Source of the DNA: Streptomyces sp. NRRL B-24484
GTDB lineage: Bacteria > Actinomycetota > Actinomycetes > Streptomycetales > Streptomycetaceae
NCBI RefSeq assembly: GCF_000717715.1
Contig: NZ_JOAI01000024.1
Coordinates: 48,925 to 112,924, forward strand
DNA: 64,000 nt
Direction of reading: 5' to 3'
Both the position numbers and the translations under genes were made by a program. The notes under the pieces are model-generated. The model searched no databases and had not been told where the DNA came from. It saw only the letters and a program-made list of their open reading frames with translations. This document shows, piece after piece, positions 34,911 to 43,226 of the stretch. The first letter of the stretch is position 1. Each line of letters starts with the position of its first letter.

Positions 34911-34939
34911 ACTCTAATCGCCTCGGCCGGTCTTGTGAA
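34911..34939 (-). promoter_or_regulatory. promoter of the lexA-like gene
   Basis: TTCACA (34939-34934), 17 bp, TAGAGT (34916-34911), about 30 bases before the GTG. It is a good housekeeping-type promoter. Only half an actinobacterial SOS box (GAAC) overlaps the -35. Confidence 0.65.
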
Positions 34940-34972
34940 CCGCCGACCGGTCCCGGCCGGCCCCGGGCATCA

Positions 34973-35013
34973 CCGGGCCGACACGGGCAGACACGGGCCG
35001 ACACCGGGCCGAC
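34973..35013. repeat. short tandem repeat of 10-11 bp
   Basis: Four consecutive units of (C)CGGGCCGACA or CGGGCAGACA lie between the lexA-like promoter and the end of the lipoprotein gene. One helical turn per unit, so a protein-binding role is possible but unproven. Confidence 0.6.
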
Positions 35014-35088
35014 AGCGGTCGGACGCGCCCGCAGGGCCCCTCGGCCACTCCCCCGCCCGGCGGGCGGCGGGGCCTCGGCCGCCGGGCC

Positions 35089-35556
35089 TCAGGGCGTGGC
35101 GTAGTGGGTGACCTCGACCAGCCGGCACGAGGTCCTGCCGGTGGCGGTCGTGGTGCCCTGCGCCTTGAGGACGGTCGGCCGGTCGGGCGCGAGGCCGCTG
35201 GCGGTCACCGTGCCTTCGCCGATGCGGGTTCCGGTGGCGTCGACGAACTCGACCCGCACCAGGTAGGTGGACGCCCTCGTGTCGTGGTTGGTGACGGAGA
35301 GCTCGGCGGACGGCCGGTGCAGCGTCGGATCCACCGAGCAACTGGTGATCTCCACGTCCTTCGGCTTCTCGCCGCTGCCGGACGGGGTCGGCGTGGCCGC
35401 ACGGTCGGCGGTGGCGGCTGCACCGGTCGGGGTGGCTGCAGCGGCGGCGGAGGCTTCGGCGGGGTGCTGTGCGGGAGCGGCGGCGGTGGACTGCTGGACG
35501 GGGTCGGCGTCCGGGGGTCCGCAGGCGGCGGCCACGGCGAGGGGGGCGGGGCGCAT
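35089..35556 (-). CDS. putative small lipoprotein
   Basis: 155 residues. The N-terminus MRPAPLAVAAACGPP has a lipobox-like AAAC with Cys12, but the hydrophobic stretch is unusually short and barely fits a signal peptide. An Ala/Thr/Pro-rich linker is followed by a C-terminal beta domain (VEITSCSVDPTLHRPSAELSVTNHD) with two Cys, resembling FxLYD-type extracytoplasmic domains. ATG 35556 has AGAGG at six bases. The unusual signal may mean the 5' end has been damaged. Confidence 0.65.
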   Translation of the reverse strand: MRPAPLAVAAACGPPDADPVQQSTAAAPAQHPAEASAAAAATPTGAAATADRAATPTPSGSGEKPKDVEITSCSVDPTLHRPSAELSVTNHDTRASTYLVRVEFVDATGTRIGEGTVTASGLAPDRPTVLKAQGTTTATGRTSCRLVEVTHYATP

Positions 35557-35689
35557 GGTGGTCCTCTGGGAGAACGGGTGGTGAGGGCCAGAAGGTATCG
35601 GGGTACTCGGCGGTAGACCTGCGGGTTGTGGTTCCGTGACTCGGGCGACACCGGTCGGCGACGGTCCGTCAGCTCCGTTGCGGCCCCGG

Positions 35690-35759
35690 CCTGCGGCGGT
35701 CCGTCCGGTGCGGATCCGGACGGGCCGCCGCAGGCGGTGGCGACGGGTGCTGCGATCAC
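35690..35759 (-). other. possible lipoprotein signal remnant
   Basis: The minus frame reads MIAAPVATACGGPSGSAPDG, a lipobox-like start that runs into frames without a domain. Its pattern echoes the neighbouring lipoprotein start, so this may be a decayed duplicate. Very short. Confidence 0.25.
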
Positions 35760-35788
35760 CCCGCGTCAGCGGCGGGGCGGCCGGACGG

Positions 35789-36457
35789 TCAGCGCTTGCC
35801 GAGGGCGACGTGCCGGATGTTCACGGGCAGGTTCGGGAATCCGTCGCCGGGGTTGTTCTGGTCGTCCTCACCGCCCGCGGCGATCTTCTGCAGGACGTCG
35901 AGCCCGGCCGTGACCTGGCCGAACGGTGTGTAGGCGGGCGAGAGCTTGGTGTCCTTCCAGACGAAGAAGAACTGGCTGCCGTTGGTGCTCGGGCCCGCGT
36001 TGGCCATGGCGACCGTTCCGGCGGGGTAGGTGGCGCCCTCCAGGTTCTCGTCGGGGAACGAGTAGCCGGGGCCGCCGCTGCCGGTGCCGGTCGGGTCGCC
36101 GCACTGCAGCACGAAGATCCGCTGCGTGGTGAGCCGGTGGCAGTGGCTGCGGTCGAAGTAGTCGTGCTCGGCGAGGAACCGGAAGGAGAAGGTGGTGCAC
36201 GGGGCCTTGTCGGTCAGCGCCTTGAAGGTGATGGCGCCCTGGCTGGTCCGCAGCGTCGCGCTGTAGGGCTTCGCGGCCTTCTTCGCGTCGAAGACGGGGA
36301 TGCCCTTGAAGTTGTCGGCCGGAACCGCCGGCGTGTAGGTGCAGGCGGCGGCCGCCGTCGCGCCGGTGGTGGCCGGCTGGGCGACGGCGGCGGTGCTGGA
36401 CAGGGCCAGCGGCACGGTGGCCAGGGCGGTGACCAGGGACCAGGTCTTGCGCTTCAC
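35789..36457 (-). CDS. secreted cyclophilin-type peptidyl-prolyl isomerase
   Basis: 222 residues. A Sec signal (VKRKTWSLVTALATVPLALSS, cleavage near AVA-QPA) is followed by a cyclophilin domain with FRFLAEHDYFDRSHCHRL, then QCGDPTGTGSGGPGY and ANAGPSTNGSQFFF. The domain accelerates proline isomerisation of exported proteins outside the cell. In the catalytic region the usual FHR is CHR. GTG 36457 follows GGAAGG at eight bases; the extension to 36496 is not needed. Confidence 0.93.
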   Translation of the reverse strand: MKRKTWSLVTALATVPLALSSTAAVAQPATTGATAAAACTYTPAVPADNFKGIPVFDAKKAAKPYSATLRTSQGAITFKALTDKAPCTTFSFRFLAEHDYFDRSHCHRLTTQRIFVLQCGDPTGTGSGGPGYSFPDENLEGATYPAGTVAMANAGPSTNGSQFFFVWKDTKLSPAYTPFGQVTAGLDVLQKIAAGGEDDQNNPGDGFPNLPVNIRHVALGKR

Positions 36458-36642
36458 GTGACTGCCTTCCGAGTGGAGTTGGCGCGGACCCGTCATTCAT
36501 GCCCGCCCGGACCGCGGCCATGCACTGCACGGCGAGCCGTACCTGACGACCTCGCCGACCACCGGGGCCACCGGTCCCCCACGGCGACCGGTCGTCGCAG
36601 GGCAGCGGCCGACCGCCGCGGCCGCGAGGAGCCGGAACCCGG

Positions 36643-37929
36643 TCAGCCGCTCGCCGTCGCGAGCGCGTGGGCCTCCCGCAGAGTACCGGTGGCGGCGGTG
36701 TTGGCGCCGACGACCAGCTGTGCCATCGCCAGGTCGGTGAGTGCCCGGACGAGGCGGTCGGTGGTGGCGGGGTCCGCCTCGTGGAGGCGGCGTTCGAGGT
36801 CGACGCTGCGCTGCAGGTTCGGGAGCGTCACCTCGTGGTAGGAGTACGGGTGCTCGTCCCGCAGGACCGCCCGGCGGACGTTGCGGCGCCGGAGCAGGGT
36901 GCCCAGTTCCGCGAGTCGGGCCGGGTCGGTGGGCCACGTCGGCGAGCCGGTGCCCTCCGGTTCGGCGGTGGCGGCCTCGACGGCCCGGTCCAGGTCGCCC
37001 AGTCCGGCCCTGAAGGACTCCCGGAGGCTGAAGGACCAGTGGTGGAAGGACACCCCCAGGACCGGTCGCAGGGCGGGCGCGGGCACAGGCCCGGGAACGG
37101 GCTCACCGGACACGGCCGGCTCGTCCCGCACGCCGGAACGGGCGAACAGCGATGCCCGGAAGCTCTCCAGGAAGCCGAAGTCGGCGATCGATCCCTCCGG
37201 CGGCAGCTGCTCGCTGGACTTCAGCGCGTCGCCGAGGAACCGGTGGGCCTCCTCGGACCGGCCCGCAGCCGCGAACCAGAGTGCGGCACCGGCCTCCCGC
37301 AGCGCCACACCGGGGCTGTGCGGCAGCCGCCGGGGGTCTTGGCGCATCCGGTCGACTCCCTCGCGCTCGACATCCAGGCTCTCGCCGGTGCGACCGGCCG
37401 GACCGAGCATCGCAACGAGCTCGATCATGCCCCACACCACCCAGAACTCGCCCTCGGGAGCCGCGGCGCGATAGGCGTCGGTCACGTCCCGGAGGAGGAC
37501 CACCGCCTCGTCGAGCTCTCCGGCCTCCGCGAGGGCGAACGCCAGCGACGCCTTGAAGCCGTTGCCCGGGCCGACGACCTCGCCCGCCCGGAGGGGCTCG
37601 GACGGCAGGTGCCGTGCGAGTTCGGCGGCCTCGCGGCGGGTGGCGAGCGCGCGGTCGTCGGCGTGGGCCAGCGAGTACCTCTGGGCCAGGGAGCCGAGCG
37701 CGTAGGCCGCGGAGAGCCGGTGAGCCTCGGCGCCGCCGTCCAGCAGCCGGCGGTAGATGTCGGCGGCCTCCGCCACGAGCGCCGTGCGTTCCGCGAGGGT
37801 GCGGTCACGCGCACGGAAGGAGAAGCGCTGGAGGGTCACGGCCAGCTCGGGCAGGCTGGTGGCCGGATCGGTCCGCGCGGCCTCCCGGGCCAGCGCCACC
37901 GTCTCCTCGGTGATCTCCGCACGTTCCAC
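36643..37929 (-). CDS. TPR-like helical protein of unknown function
   Basis: 428 residues, almost all alpha-helical. Repeating helices (AEAADIYRRLLDGG, AYALGSLAQRYSLA, ASLAFALAEAGELDEAVVLLRDVT) are of TPR type, with another set near the C-terminus (LERRLHEADPATTDRLVRALTDLAMAQL). There is no catalytic motif, signal or membrane segment. GTG 37929 has AGGGGGC six bases upstream, whereas the extension to 38070 is Arg/Pro low complexity. Probably a cytosolic scaffold. Confidence 0.8.
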   Translation of the reverse strand: MERAEITEETVALAREAARTDPATSLPELAVTLQRFSFRARDRTLAERTALVAEAADIYRRLLDGGAEAHRLSAAYALGSLAQRYSLAHADDRALATRREAAELARHLPSEPLRAGEVVGPGNGFKASLAFALAEAGELDEAVVLLRDVTDAYRAAAPEGEFWVVWGMIELVAMLGPAGRTGESLDVEREGVDRMRQDPRRLPHSPGVALREAGAALWFAAAGRSEEAHRFLGDALKSSEQLPPEGSIADFGFLESFRASLFARSGVRDEPAVSGEPVPGPVPAPALRPVLGVSFHHWSFSLRESFRAGLGDLDRAVEAATAEPEGTGSPTWPTDPARLAELGTLLRRRNVRRAVLRDEHPYSYHEVTLPNLQRSVDLERRLHEADPATTDRLVRALTDLAMAQLVVGANTAATGTLREAHALATASG

Positions 37930-38144
37930 CGGCTGCCCCCTGCATCGCTGTCGTCCGTGCGGACGGCCGTGCTCCGTCCGTCCGCGCGCGGCGCTCCGCC
38001 GCGTCGGCGGTGCCCGTCGGCCGAACGCTGCGGGACGGCGAACGGTTCCGCGGGCCGGCGGGGGCGGCACGGACGGAGTCGTTCAGCGTGGTGGTCATTC
38101 GGCCGAGGCTGTCCGCCGCCCGCCCGGGTCCGCCGCGGACGGGT

Positions 38145-39779
38145 TCAGCTGCGGGTGAAGGTTCCGAGTCCGTCGTGGTTGAACTGCTCGACCACCACGC
38201 TTGAGGCCCTCCCGTCGGCGCCCACGGTGAAGGTGACCCCGGAGAGGCCGACGGCGTTCTCCCCGCGGGTCCGGAAGCTGAACACGTCCCCGTCGTAGTG
38301 CTGGAGCGGGAACTTCAGGTCGTCCGGTCCGAGGCTCATGACCAGCTTGCCGTCCTGCGAGGTGACGGTCATCGGCCCGAAGTACCCGTTGGCGTAGGTC
38401 CCGACGTACGCGGAGTCCGCCTTGGCCGGGGCGGCGCCGGCGGGGGGTTCGGTGTAGTCGGTCGGCGAGACCTGCCCCTCGGAGGCGGCGGGCACGACCC
38501 TGCCCATGAAGCTCAGCCAGTCGACCGTCTCGTGGCCCTCCTGGGCGAGGTCGAAGAACTCCTCGGCCACGGCCTCCGGGAGGCCGATCGGCTGGCCGTT
38601 GGTCAGCACGACGATCCCGAGCTGCTCGGAGGGCAGCAGCGTCACCACGGTCGCCGCACCCAGGTCGAAGGCGCCGGAGTGGTTGAGCCGGAGCCGTCCG
38701 TGGGAGTCGTAGTTGACGTTCCATCCGAGGCCGTAGAAGCCGGCGTTGCCCGCGGGGGCGTGCGGCGGGCCGGAGACGATGTGCGGCAGCCGGGTCTGGT
38801 TCAGCGCCGTCGCGTCGACGATCTGCCGGCCCTCGAAGCTGCCGTCGGCGAGTTGCAGCCGCATCCACTTGGCGAGGTCCTGCACGGTGGAGCTGACCCC
38901 GCCGGCGGGGGCCTGCGGGTCCGGGTTCTGGGTGGTGCTGACCTGCCAGCCGGAGTCCGTCCGCACGTGGGGCGTCGCCTTGTTCGCGGCGCTGTCGTAG
39001 GCGGAGCGCAGCGAGCTGGTGGAGGTCATCCCGAGCGGCTTGTAGACGACGTCGGCCGCGAGGTCCTCCCAGGGGACGCCCTTGGCCTTGGCGACGGCGA
39101 CGGCCGCTTCGGTCAGGCCGTAGTTGGTGTAGGCGTAGCTGGCGCGGAACGGTGCGAGCCGGTGGTCGCGCAGGTGCTGCAGGATGTAGTCGCGCTGGTA
39201 GCCGAGGTCCTCCAGCAGGTCGCCGGCGTGGTCGGGCAGGCCGCTGCGGTGCGAGAAGAGGTCGGCGATCGTCACGTGGCTGCTCACCCACGGGTCGGCC
39301 AGGGCGAAGCCGGGGTCGTGGGCGGCGATCGGGTCGTCCCACGTCACGGTCTTCTGGCCGACGACTCCGGAGACCACGGTCGAGCCGATCGGCTTGGAGA
39401 GCGAGGCGAGCTGGAAGACGGTGTCCGGGTCGACCGTCTCGGGCGAGCCGAGCCGGCGGAGGCCGAAGCCCTTCACGTGGAGGACCTTGTCCTTGTGCAC
39501 GACAGCGAGGGCCGCGCCGGGCACGCCGGTCTTCGCCATCGCGTTCTGCACGTAGCCGTCGATCCGGGCGACGGCGGAGGCCACCTGCTGGTCCGTCAGC
39601 TGCGGTGCCGGCTGCGCCGGGGGTGCGGTCGCCGGGGCGGACGAGGGGCTCGGTGCGGGTGCGACCACCGGGCCGTTCGCCGACCCGGAGGTGCAGCCCG
39701 CGAGGAGCACTCCCGCCAGCAGCGGCACGGCCGCGCGTGCTGCGGGCCCGGTGCCCGTCCGGCCACCGTGACGAACCAT
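38145..39779 (-). CDS. serine hydrolase of the beta-lactamase/DD-peptidase family, lipoprotein
   Basis: 544 residues. A lipoprotein signal ends LLAGC with Cys29. A Pro/Ala linker precedes the class C-like domain with SLSK (Ser about 126), the YTNYG box and HSG late in the domain. A C-terminal beta domain (about 440-544, YVGTYANGYFGPM) resembles DUF3471. Such surface enzymes act as esterases, D-aminopeptidases or carboxypeptidases. ATG 39779 has GAGGGGAG upstream. The substrate is unknown. Confidence 0.92.
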   Translation of the reverse strand: MVRHGGRTGTGPAARAAVPLLAGVLLAGCTSGSANGPVVAPAPSPSSAPATAPPAQPAPQLTDQQVASAVARIDGYVQNAMAKTGVPGAALAVVHKDKVLHVKGFGLRRLGSPETVDPDTVFQLASLSKPIGSTVVSGVVGQKTVTWDDPIAAHDPGFALADPWVSSHVTIADLFSHRSGLPDHAGDLLEDLGYQRDYILQHLRDHRLAPFRASYAYTNYGLTEAAVAVAKAKGVPWEDLAADVVYKPLGMTSTSSLRSAYDSAANKATPHVRTDSGWQVSTTQNPDPQAPAGGVSSTVQDLAKWMRLQLADGSFEGRQIVDATALNQTRLPHIVSGPPHAPAGNAGFYGLGWNVNYDSHGRLRLNHSGAFDLGAATVVTLLPSEQLGIVVLTNGQPIGLPEAVAEEFFDLAQEGHETVDWLSFMGRVVPAASEGQVSPTDYTEPPAGAAPAKADSAYVGTYANGYFGPMTVTSQDGKLVMSLGPDDLKFPLQHYDGDVFSFRTRGENAVGLSGVTFTVGADGRASSVVVEQFNHDGLGTFTRS

Positions 39780-39921
39780 CGACCACTCCCCTCGTCCGGG
39801 CGGGCGCGGCTCCGGTGCGGCGGCGCCACCACGCGAGTATTGGTCGGCGCGGGGCCGCACCGGGCGCCGCCGCGCGCCGGGGCGCGCGCAATCCACCCGT
39901 CCAGCGGCGGCCGACCACGGC

Positions 39922-40557
39922 TCAGTAGTGCGGGTCGGACAGGTGGACGCCCAGGCTCTCCAGGCCGGACAGGAAGACCTCCACGCCGACCGCCGCGAGC
40001 AGCAGGCCCAGCAGCCGGGACAGCACCTCCAGCACGGTGCCGTGGGTCCGCTGCAGCAGCGGCGCCAGCAGCAGGACGCAGACGCAGTCGATGACGATCA
40101 CCAGGACGTACATGCCCGCGACGGTCGTCCGCCAGTTCCAGCTGTTCTCGTCCAGCGATCCGAGCAGCTCCGCCGTCACCGCCAGCGGACTGACGATGTA
40201 CGGCAGCAGCAGCTCCCGGACCCCTTCGAACATCGGGTGGAGGGAGTCGGCGTCCTCGTCCCCGCCCTCGCCGAGGTGGATGCCCATCACGAGGGCGACG
40301 GCGTAGATGAAGAAGATCACTCCGCCGGCGAGTTGCAGGGACTGGTCGGAGACGTGGAAGAACGAGGTGAGGAACTCGGCCGTGTAGGCCATCAGGATGC
40401 CGACGCCCGCCGCCAGCAGCGAGCTGACCATCGTCAGCCGGCGCATCTGCCCGATCGTGCGGGTGCGGCTCAGCCGGGCGAACGCGATCAGCACCTTCTG
40501 CGGGCCGATGACCGCGAAGAAGGTCACGAAGGCGGTGACGGTGGTCAGGTCGCGCAT
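39922..40557 (-). CDS. MarC family integral membrane protein
   Basis: 211 residues, six helices. It contains FFAVIGPQKVLIAFARL, the six-helix spacing and an LLLPYIVSPLAVTAELLG segment like the MarC (PF01914) P-loop-like helix. The family has no proven substrate; early links to multiple antibiotic resistance were withdrawn. The start at ATG 40557 has GAGGGG too close to be ideal. It is downstream of the NCS2 permease on the same strand. Confidence 0.85.
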   Translation of the reverse strand: MRDLTTVTAFVTFFAVIGPQKVLIAFARLSRTRTIGQMRRLTMVSSLLAAGVGILMAYTAEFLTSFFHVSDQSLQLAGGVIFFIYAVALVMGIHLGEGGDEDADSLHPMFEGVRELLLPYIVSPLAVTAELLGSLDENSWNWRTTVAGMYVLVIVIDCVCVLLLAPLLQRTHGTVLEVLSRLLGLLLAAVGVEVFLSGLESLGVHLSDPHY

Positions 40558-40641
40558 CCCCTCATCATCGGGGGCGCCCGCCCGCCGCCCGGCACGACGC
40601 GCCTGACGCGTCGGCCGGGCGGCGCACCGGTCCGGCGGGGG

Positions 40642-42048
40642 TCAGGCCGGGTCCGCCACCCGGTCCGCGGCCGGGGTCCGGGGCGGCGGCGGCACGGGCG
40701 CGGGCTGGACCTCGGGCCGGCGGCCGAGGTGGTGGAAGAGCAGGTTCAGGGTGACGGCCAGCAGGCAGCCGGCGGAGATGCCGGAGTGCAGCACGGTCGC
40801 GATCTGCTCCGGGAAGGCGTGGTAGAAGCCGGGGTAGGCGATCGGGAAGATCCCGAAGGCGAGGCTGACCGCGACGATGATCGCGTTGGAGCCGACGCTC
40901 AGGTCGGCCTTGCCGAGGGTGCGCAGGCCCGCCACCGCGACCGACCCGAACAGCACCACGCCCGCTCCGCCGAGCACCGGCTGGGGCACCAGCGAGACCA
41001 GTCCGCCGACGACCGGCAGCAGGCCCATCACGACGAGGAGGGCGCCGGCCAGCGCCACCACGAAGCGGCTGCGGATCCTGGTGAGGGCCACCAGCCCGAT
41101 GTTCTGGGCGAAGGCCGAGCAGATGAAGCCGTTGAACACGCCGCCCAGGGCGGTCGCGATCCCGTCCGCGCGCAGGCCGCCGGCGATCGTGCGGTCGTCC
41201 GCGGGCCGCTCCACGACCTCGCCGAGCGCGATCATGTCGGCGGTGGACTCGGTCATCGACACCACCATGACCACCAGCATCGAGACGATCGCCGCGACCT
41301 CGAACCGGGGCGCGCCGAACGCGAACGGGTGCGGCAGCTCGACGAGCGGCAGACCGGCGAGCGCATGGGCGTCCACCCTGCCGAGGGGGATCGCCACCAG
41401 GGTGCCCACGAGCAGGCCGAGGAGGATCGCGATCCGCTGGAAGAATCCGCGCAGGAAGCGGTGGAACAGCAGCACGGACACCAGGGTGACCCCGGCGAGG
41501 CCGAGGTCGGCGAGCGAGCCGTAGCCCGGCGCGGCGGGGTTGCCGCCCTGCGCCCAGTTCCCGGCGACGGGCAGCAGGGAGACGCCGATCAGCGTGATCA
41601 CCGTGCCGCTGACGACCGGCGGGAAGAATCTGACCAGCCGGCAGAAGACCGGTGCCAGCAGGAAGCAGAAGAGTCCGGCGACGAGCGTGGAACCGAAGAT
41701 CAGCGGCAGGGCCGCGTCCTTCTCCGCCTCGATGACGGCGAGGACCGGCGAGACGGTGGCGAAGGAGACGCCGTTGACGAAGGGCAGCCGCGAGCCCACC
41801 CGCCAGAACCCGAGGGTCTGCAGGAGGGTGGCGATGCCGGCGATGAACAGGCTGGCGGCCAGCAGGGTCGTGAGCTGCGCCGGTGTCAGACCGGCCGCGG
41901 CACCGATGATCAGCGGCGGTGCGGCGACCCCGGCGTACATGCTGGCGACGTGCTGGAGGGCGACGGTCGCCATCCGTCCGGGCGGCAGCAGTTCGTCGAC
42001 GGGGTGCGGCGGCGTTGCGGGCTTCACGGGCGCTTCGCGACGTCCCAT
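40642..42048 (-). CDS. NCS2 family uracil/xanthine permease
   Basis: 468 residues, about 14 helices. PPLIIGAAAGLTP near the start and later SMTESTADMIALGE with GGVFNGFICSAFAQNIGL are NCS2 signatures. The latter contains the conserved Gln/Asn of the substrate site. These carriers import uric acid, xanthine or uracil with protons; the Thr-Glu-Ser motif fits the xanthine/urate branch. GGAGGACAGCAC precedes ATG 42048. A complete promoter and tandem palindromes lie 140-215 bases upstream, and a GntR gene lies further upstream on the same strand. Confidence 0.93.
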   Translation of the reverse strand: MGRREAPVKPATPPHPVDELLPPGRMATVALQHVASMYAGVAAPPLIIGAAAGLTPAQLTTLLAASLFIAGIATLLQTLGFWRVGSRLPFVNGVSFATVSPVLAVIEAEKDAALPLIFGSTLVAGLFCFLLAPVFCRLVRFFPPVVSGTVITLIGVSLLPVAGNWAQGGNPAAPGYGSLADLGLAGVTLVSVLLFHRFLRGFFQRIAILLGLLVGTLVAIPLGRVDAHALAGLPLVELPHPFAFGAPRFEVAAIVSMLVVMVVSMTESTADMIALGEVVERPADDRTIAGGLRADGIATALGGVFNGFICSAFAQNIGLVALTRIRSRFVVALAGALLVVMGLLPVVGGLVSLVPQPVLGGAGVVLFGSVAVAGLRTLGKADLSVGSNAIIVAVSLAFGIFPIAYPGFYHAFPEQIATVLHSGISAGCLLAVTLNLLFHHLGRRPEVQPAPVPPPPRTPAADRVADPA

Positions 42049-42191
42049 GTGCTGTCCTCCACATCCGAGGTGGTTTCGGGCCCGGGGACGGCGGCCGGAA
42101 CGGGACACGGCGACGTCGGGACGACCCTGGCGGACGGCGGTGCCGTCGCCCACCCGTCGGGCCCGCGGCGAACGGGCCCGACCCAGGAACA

Positions 42192-42229
42192 GATCCGCGA
42201 TGCGGAACGGTGGTTCCGCGATTCGGTTC
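42192..42229. promoter_or_regulatory. tandem operators upstream of the NCS2 permease
   Basis: Two 17-bp sites, 42192-42208 and 42213-42229, each approximate GTTCCGC-N3-GCGGAAC with centres 21 bp apart (two helical turns). The junction makes a perfect dyad GCGGAAC-GGTG-GTTCCGC. Both overlap or follow the predicted transcription start, so they suit a repressor. The shape recalls IclR-type (allantoin pathway) operators of Streptomyces, which is inference. Confidence 0.65.
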
Positions 42230-42234
42230 CACAG

Positions 42235-42263
42235 AATGTAGAAAGCGCGGCCGGGACGGTCAA
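42235..42263 (-). promoter_or_regulatory. promoter of the NCS2 permease gene
   Basis: TTGACC (42263-42258), exactly 17 bp, TACATT (42240-42235). An excellent housekeeping promoter by Streptomyces standards. The transcript would begin near 42228, inside the second operator, giving a ~180-base leader to ATG 42048. Confidence 0.75.
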
Positions 42264-42351
42264 GACCTCCGGCTCGATTGCCCGGCCCCGCGGCAACGGC
42301 TGTCGGTACCTCCAAGGGGGGTGCCGGCTTCCTCCACGGCGGGTGGCGCGG

Positions 42352-43065
42352 TCAGTCGGCGCGGGCCGCCCCGAGCGAGCCGAGCATGATGTCCTCGGTG
42401 GCGCGGAGGTACTCCTCGGCGGCGTGCCCGGCCCGGACCTCGTCCCCGTCGGCGACCGCGCGGACGACCGGGGCCAGTCGGTCGGCGGCGGACGCGGCGT
42501 CCTCGAACGGGGCGCGCAGGGCGGCGCGGACGGGGAGGTAGGCGTTGAACAGCGTGTTGGTGAGCAGCAGGTACACCCGGTTGCCGGTGGCGCGGGCCAG
42601 CTCGCGGTGGACCTCGGCGTCGGCGAGCTGGGCGGCGTCCCCGTCCGGCGCGTCCCGGACGGCCTGCAGGAGTTCGTCGAGGCGCCGGGCGTGGCGGGCG
42701 GTGCGGCGGGCGGCGGCCCGGCGGGCGATGAGCGCGCCGATGTGCCGGCGGACCTCGAACACCTCGGTGAGCCAGCCGGGGTCGTGCGCGGCGAGCATCG
42801 GCAGCAGGTCGGCGCCGCCCTCGTGGAGGAAGTCGCGGATCCGGGTGCCGATGCCGTGCCGGGTGCTGATCAGGCCGGCCTGTTCGAGGCGGGAGAGGGC
42901 GTGCTTGAGGGTGGTGCGGGTGACGCCGTAGCCGGCGGCGAGGTCCCGCTCGGGCGGCAGCAGGGCGCCGGGGAGGTGGAGGCCGCTCAGGATGTCCTGG
43001 CGCAGCCGGTGGGCCAGCAGGTCGACGACGGATCGGCGCTGGATGGTCTCGGGCGGCACCGGCAT
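42352..43065 (-). CDS. GntR/FadR family transcriptional regulator
   Basis: 237 residues. An N-terminal winged helix (RRSVVDLLAHRLRQDILSG ... LPPERDLAAGYGVTRTTLKHALSRLEQAGL) is followed by an all-helical FCD-type ligand domain with EVHRELARATGN and a terminal HAAEEYLRA helix. Such regulators sense carboxylates or acyl-CoA. It lies 303 bases upstream of the NCS2 permease on the same strand and could be the repressor at the tandem sites, though those look more IclR-like. ATG 43065 has GGAG. Confidence 0.9.
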   Translation of the reverse strand: MPVPPETIQRRSVVDLLAHRLRQDILSGLHLPGALLPPERDLAAGYGVTRTTLKHALSRLEQAGLISTRHGIGTRIRDFLHEGGADLLPMLAAHDPGWLTEVFEVRRHIGALIARRAAARRTARHARRLDELLQAVRDAPDGDAAQLADAEVHRELARATGNRVYLLLTNTLFNAYLPVRAALRAPFEDAASAADRLAPVVRAVADGDEVRAGHAAEEYLRATEDIMLGSLGAARAD

Positions 43066-43226
43066 CGGTCTCCTCGTTCCTCGGCTGCCCGGCCGGGCAG
43101 TTCGGTCGCCGGCCCGGGGGTCGGGCCGGTGGCGGACGGGCCGGGGTTGGCGCGCCCGGGGGTGGTGGCCCCGTCCGGGGATGGTGGTCGCGGCAGGCCG
43201 TGCGGACGGGGCCCGGCGGTGCGGGC

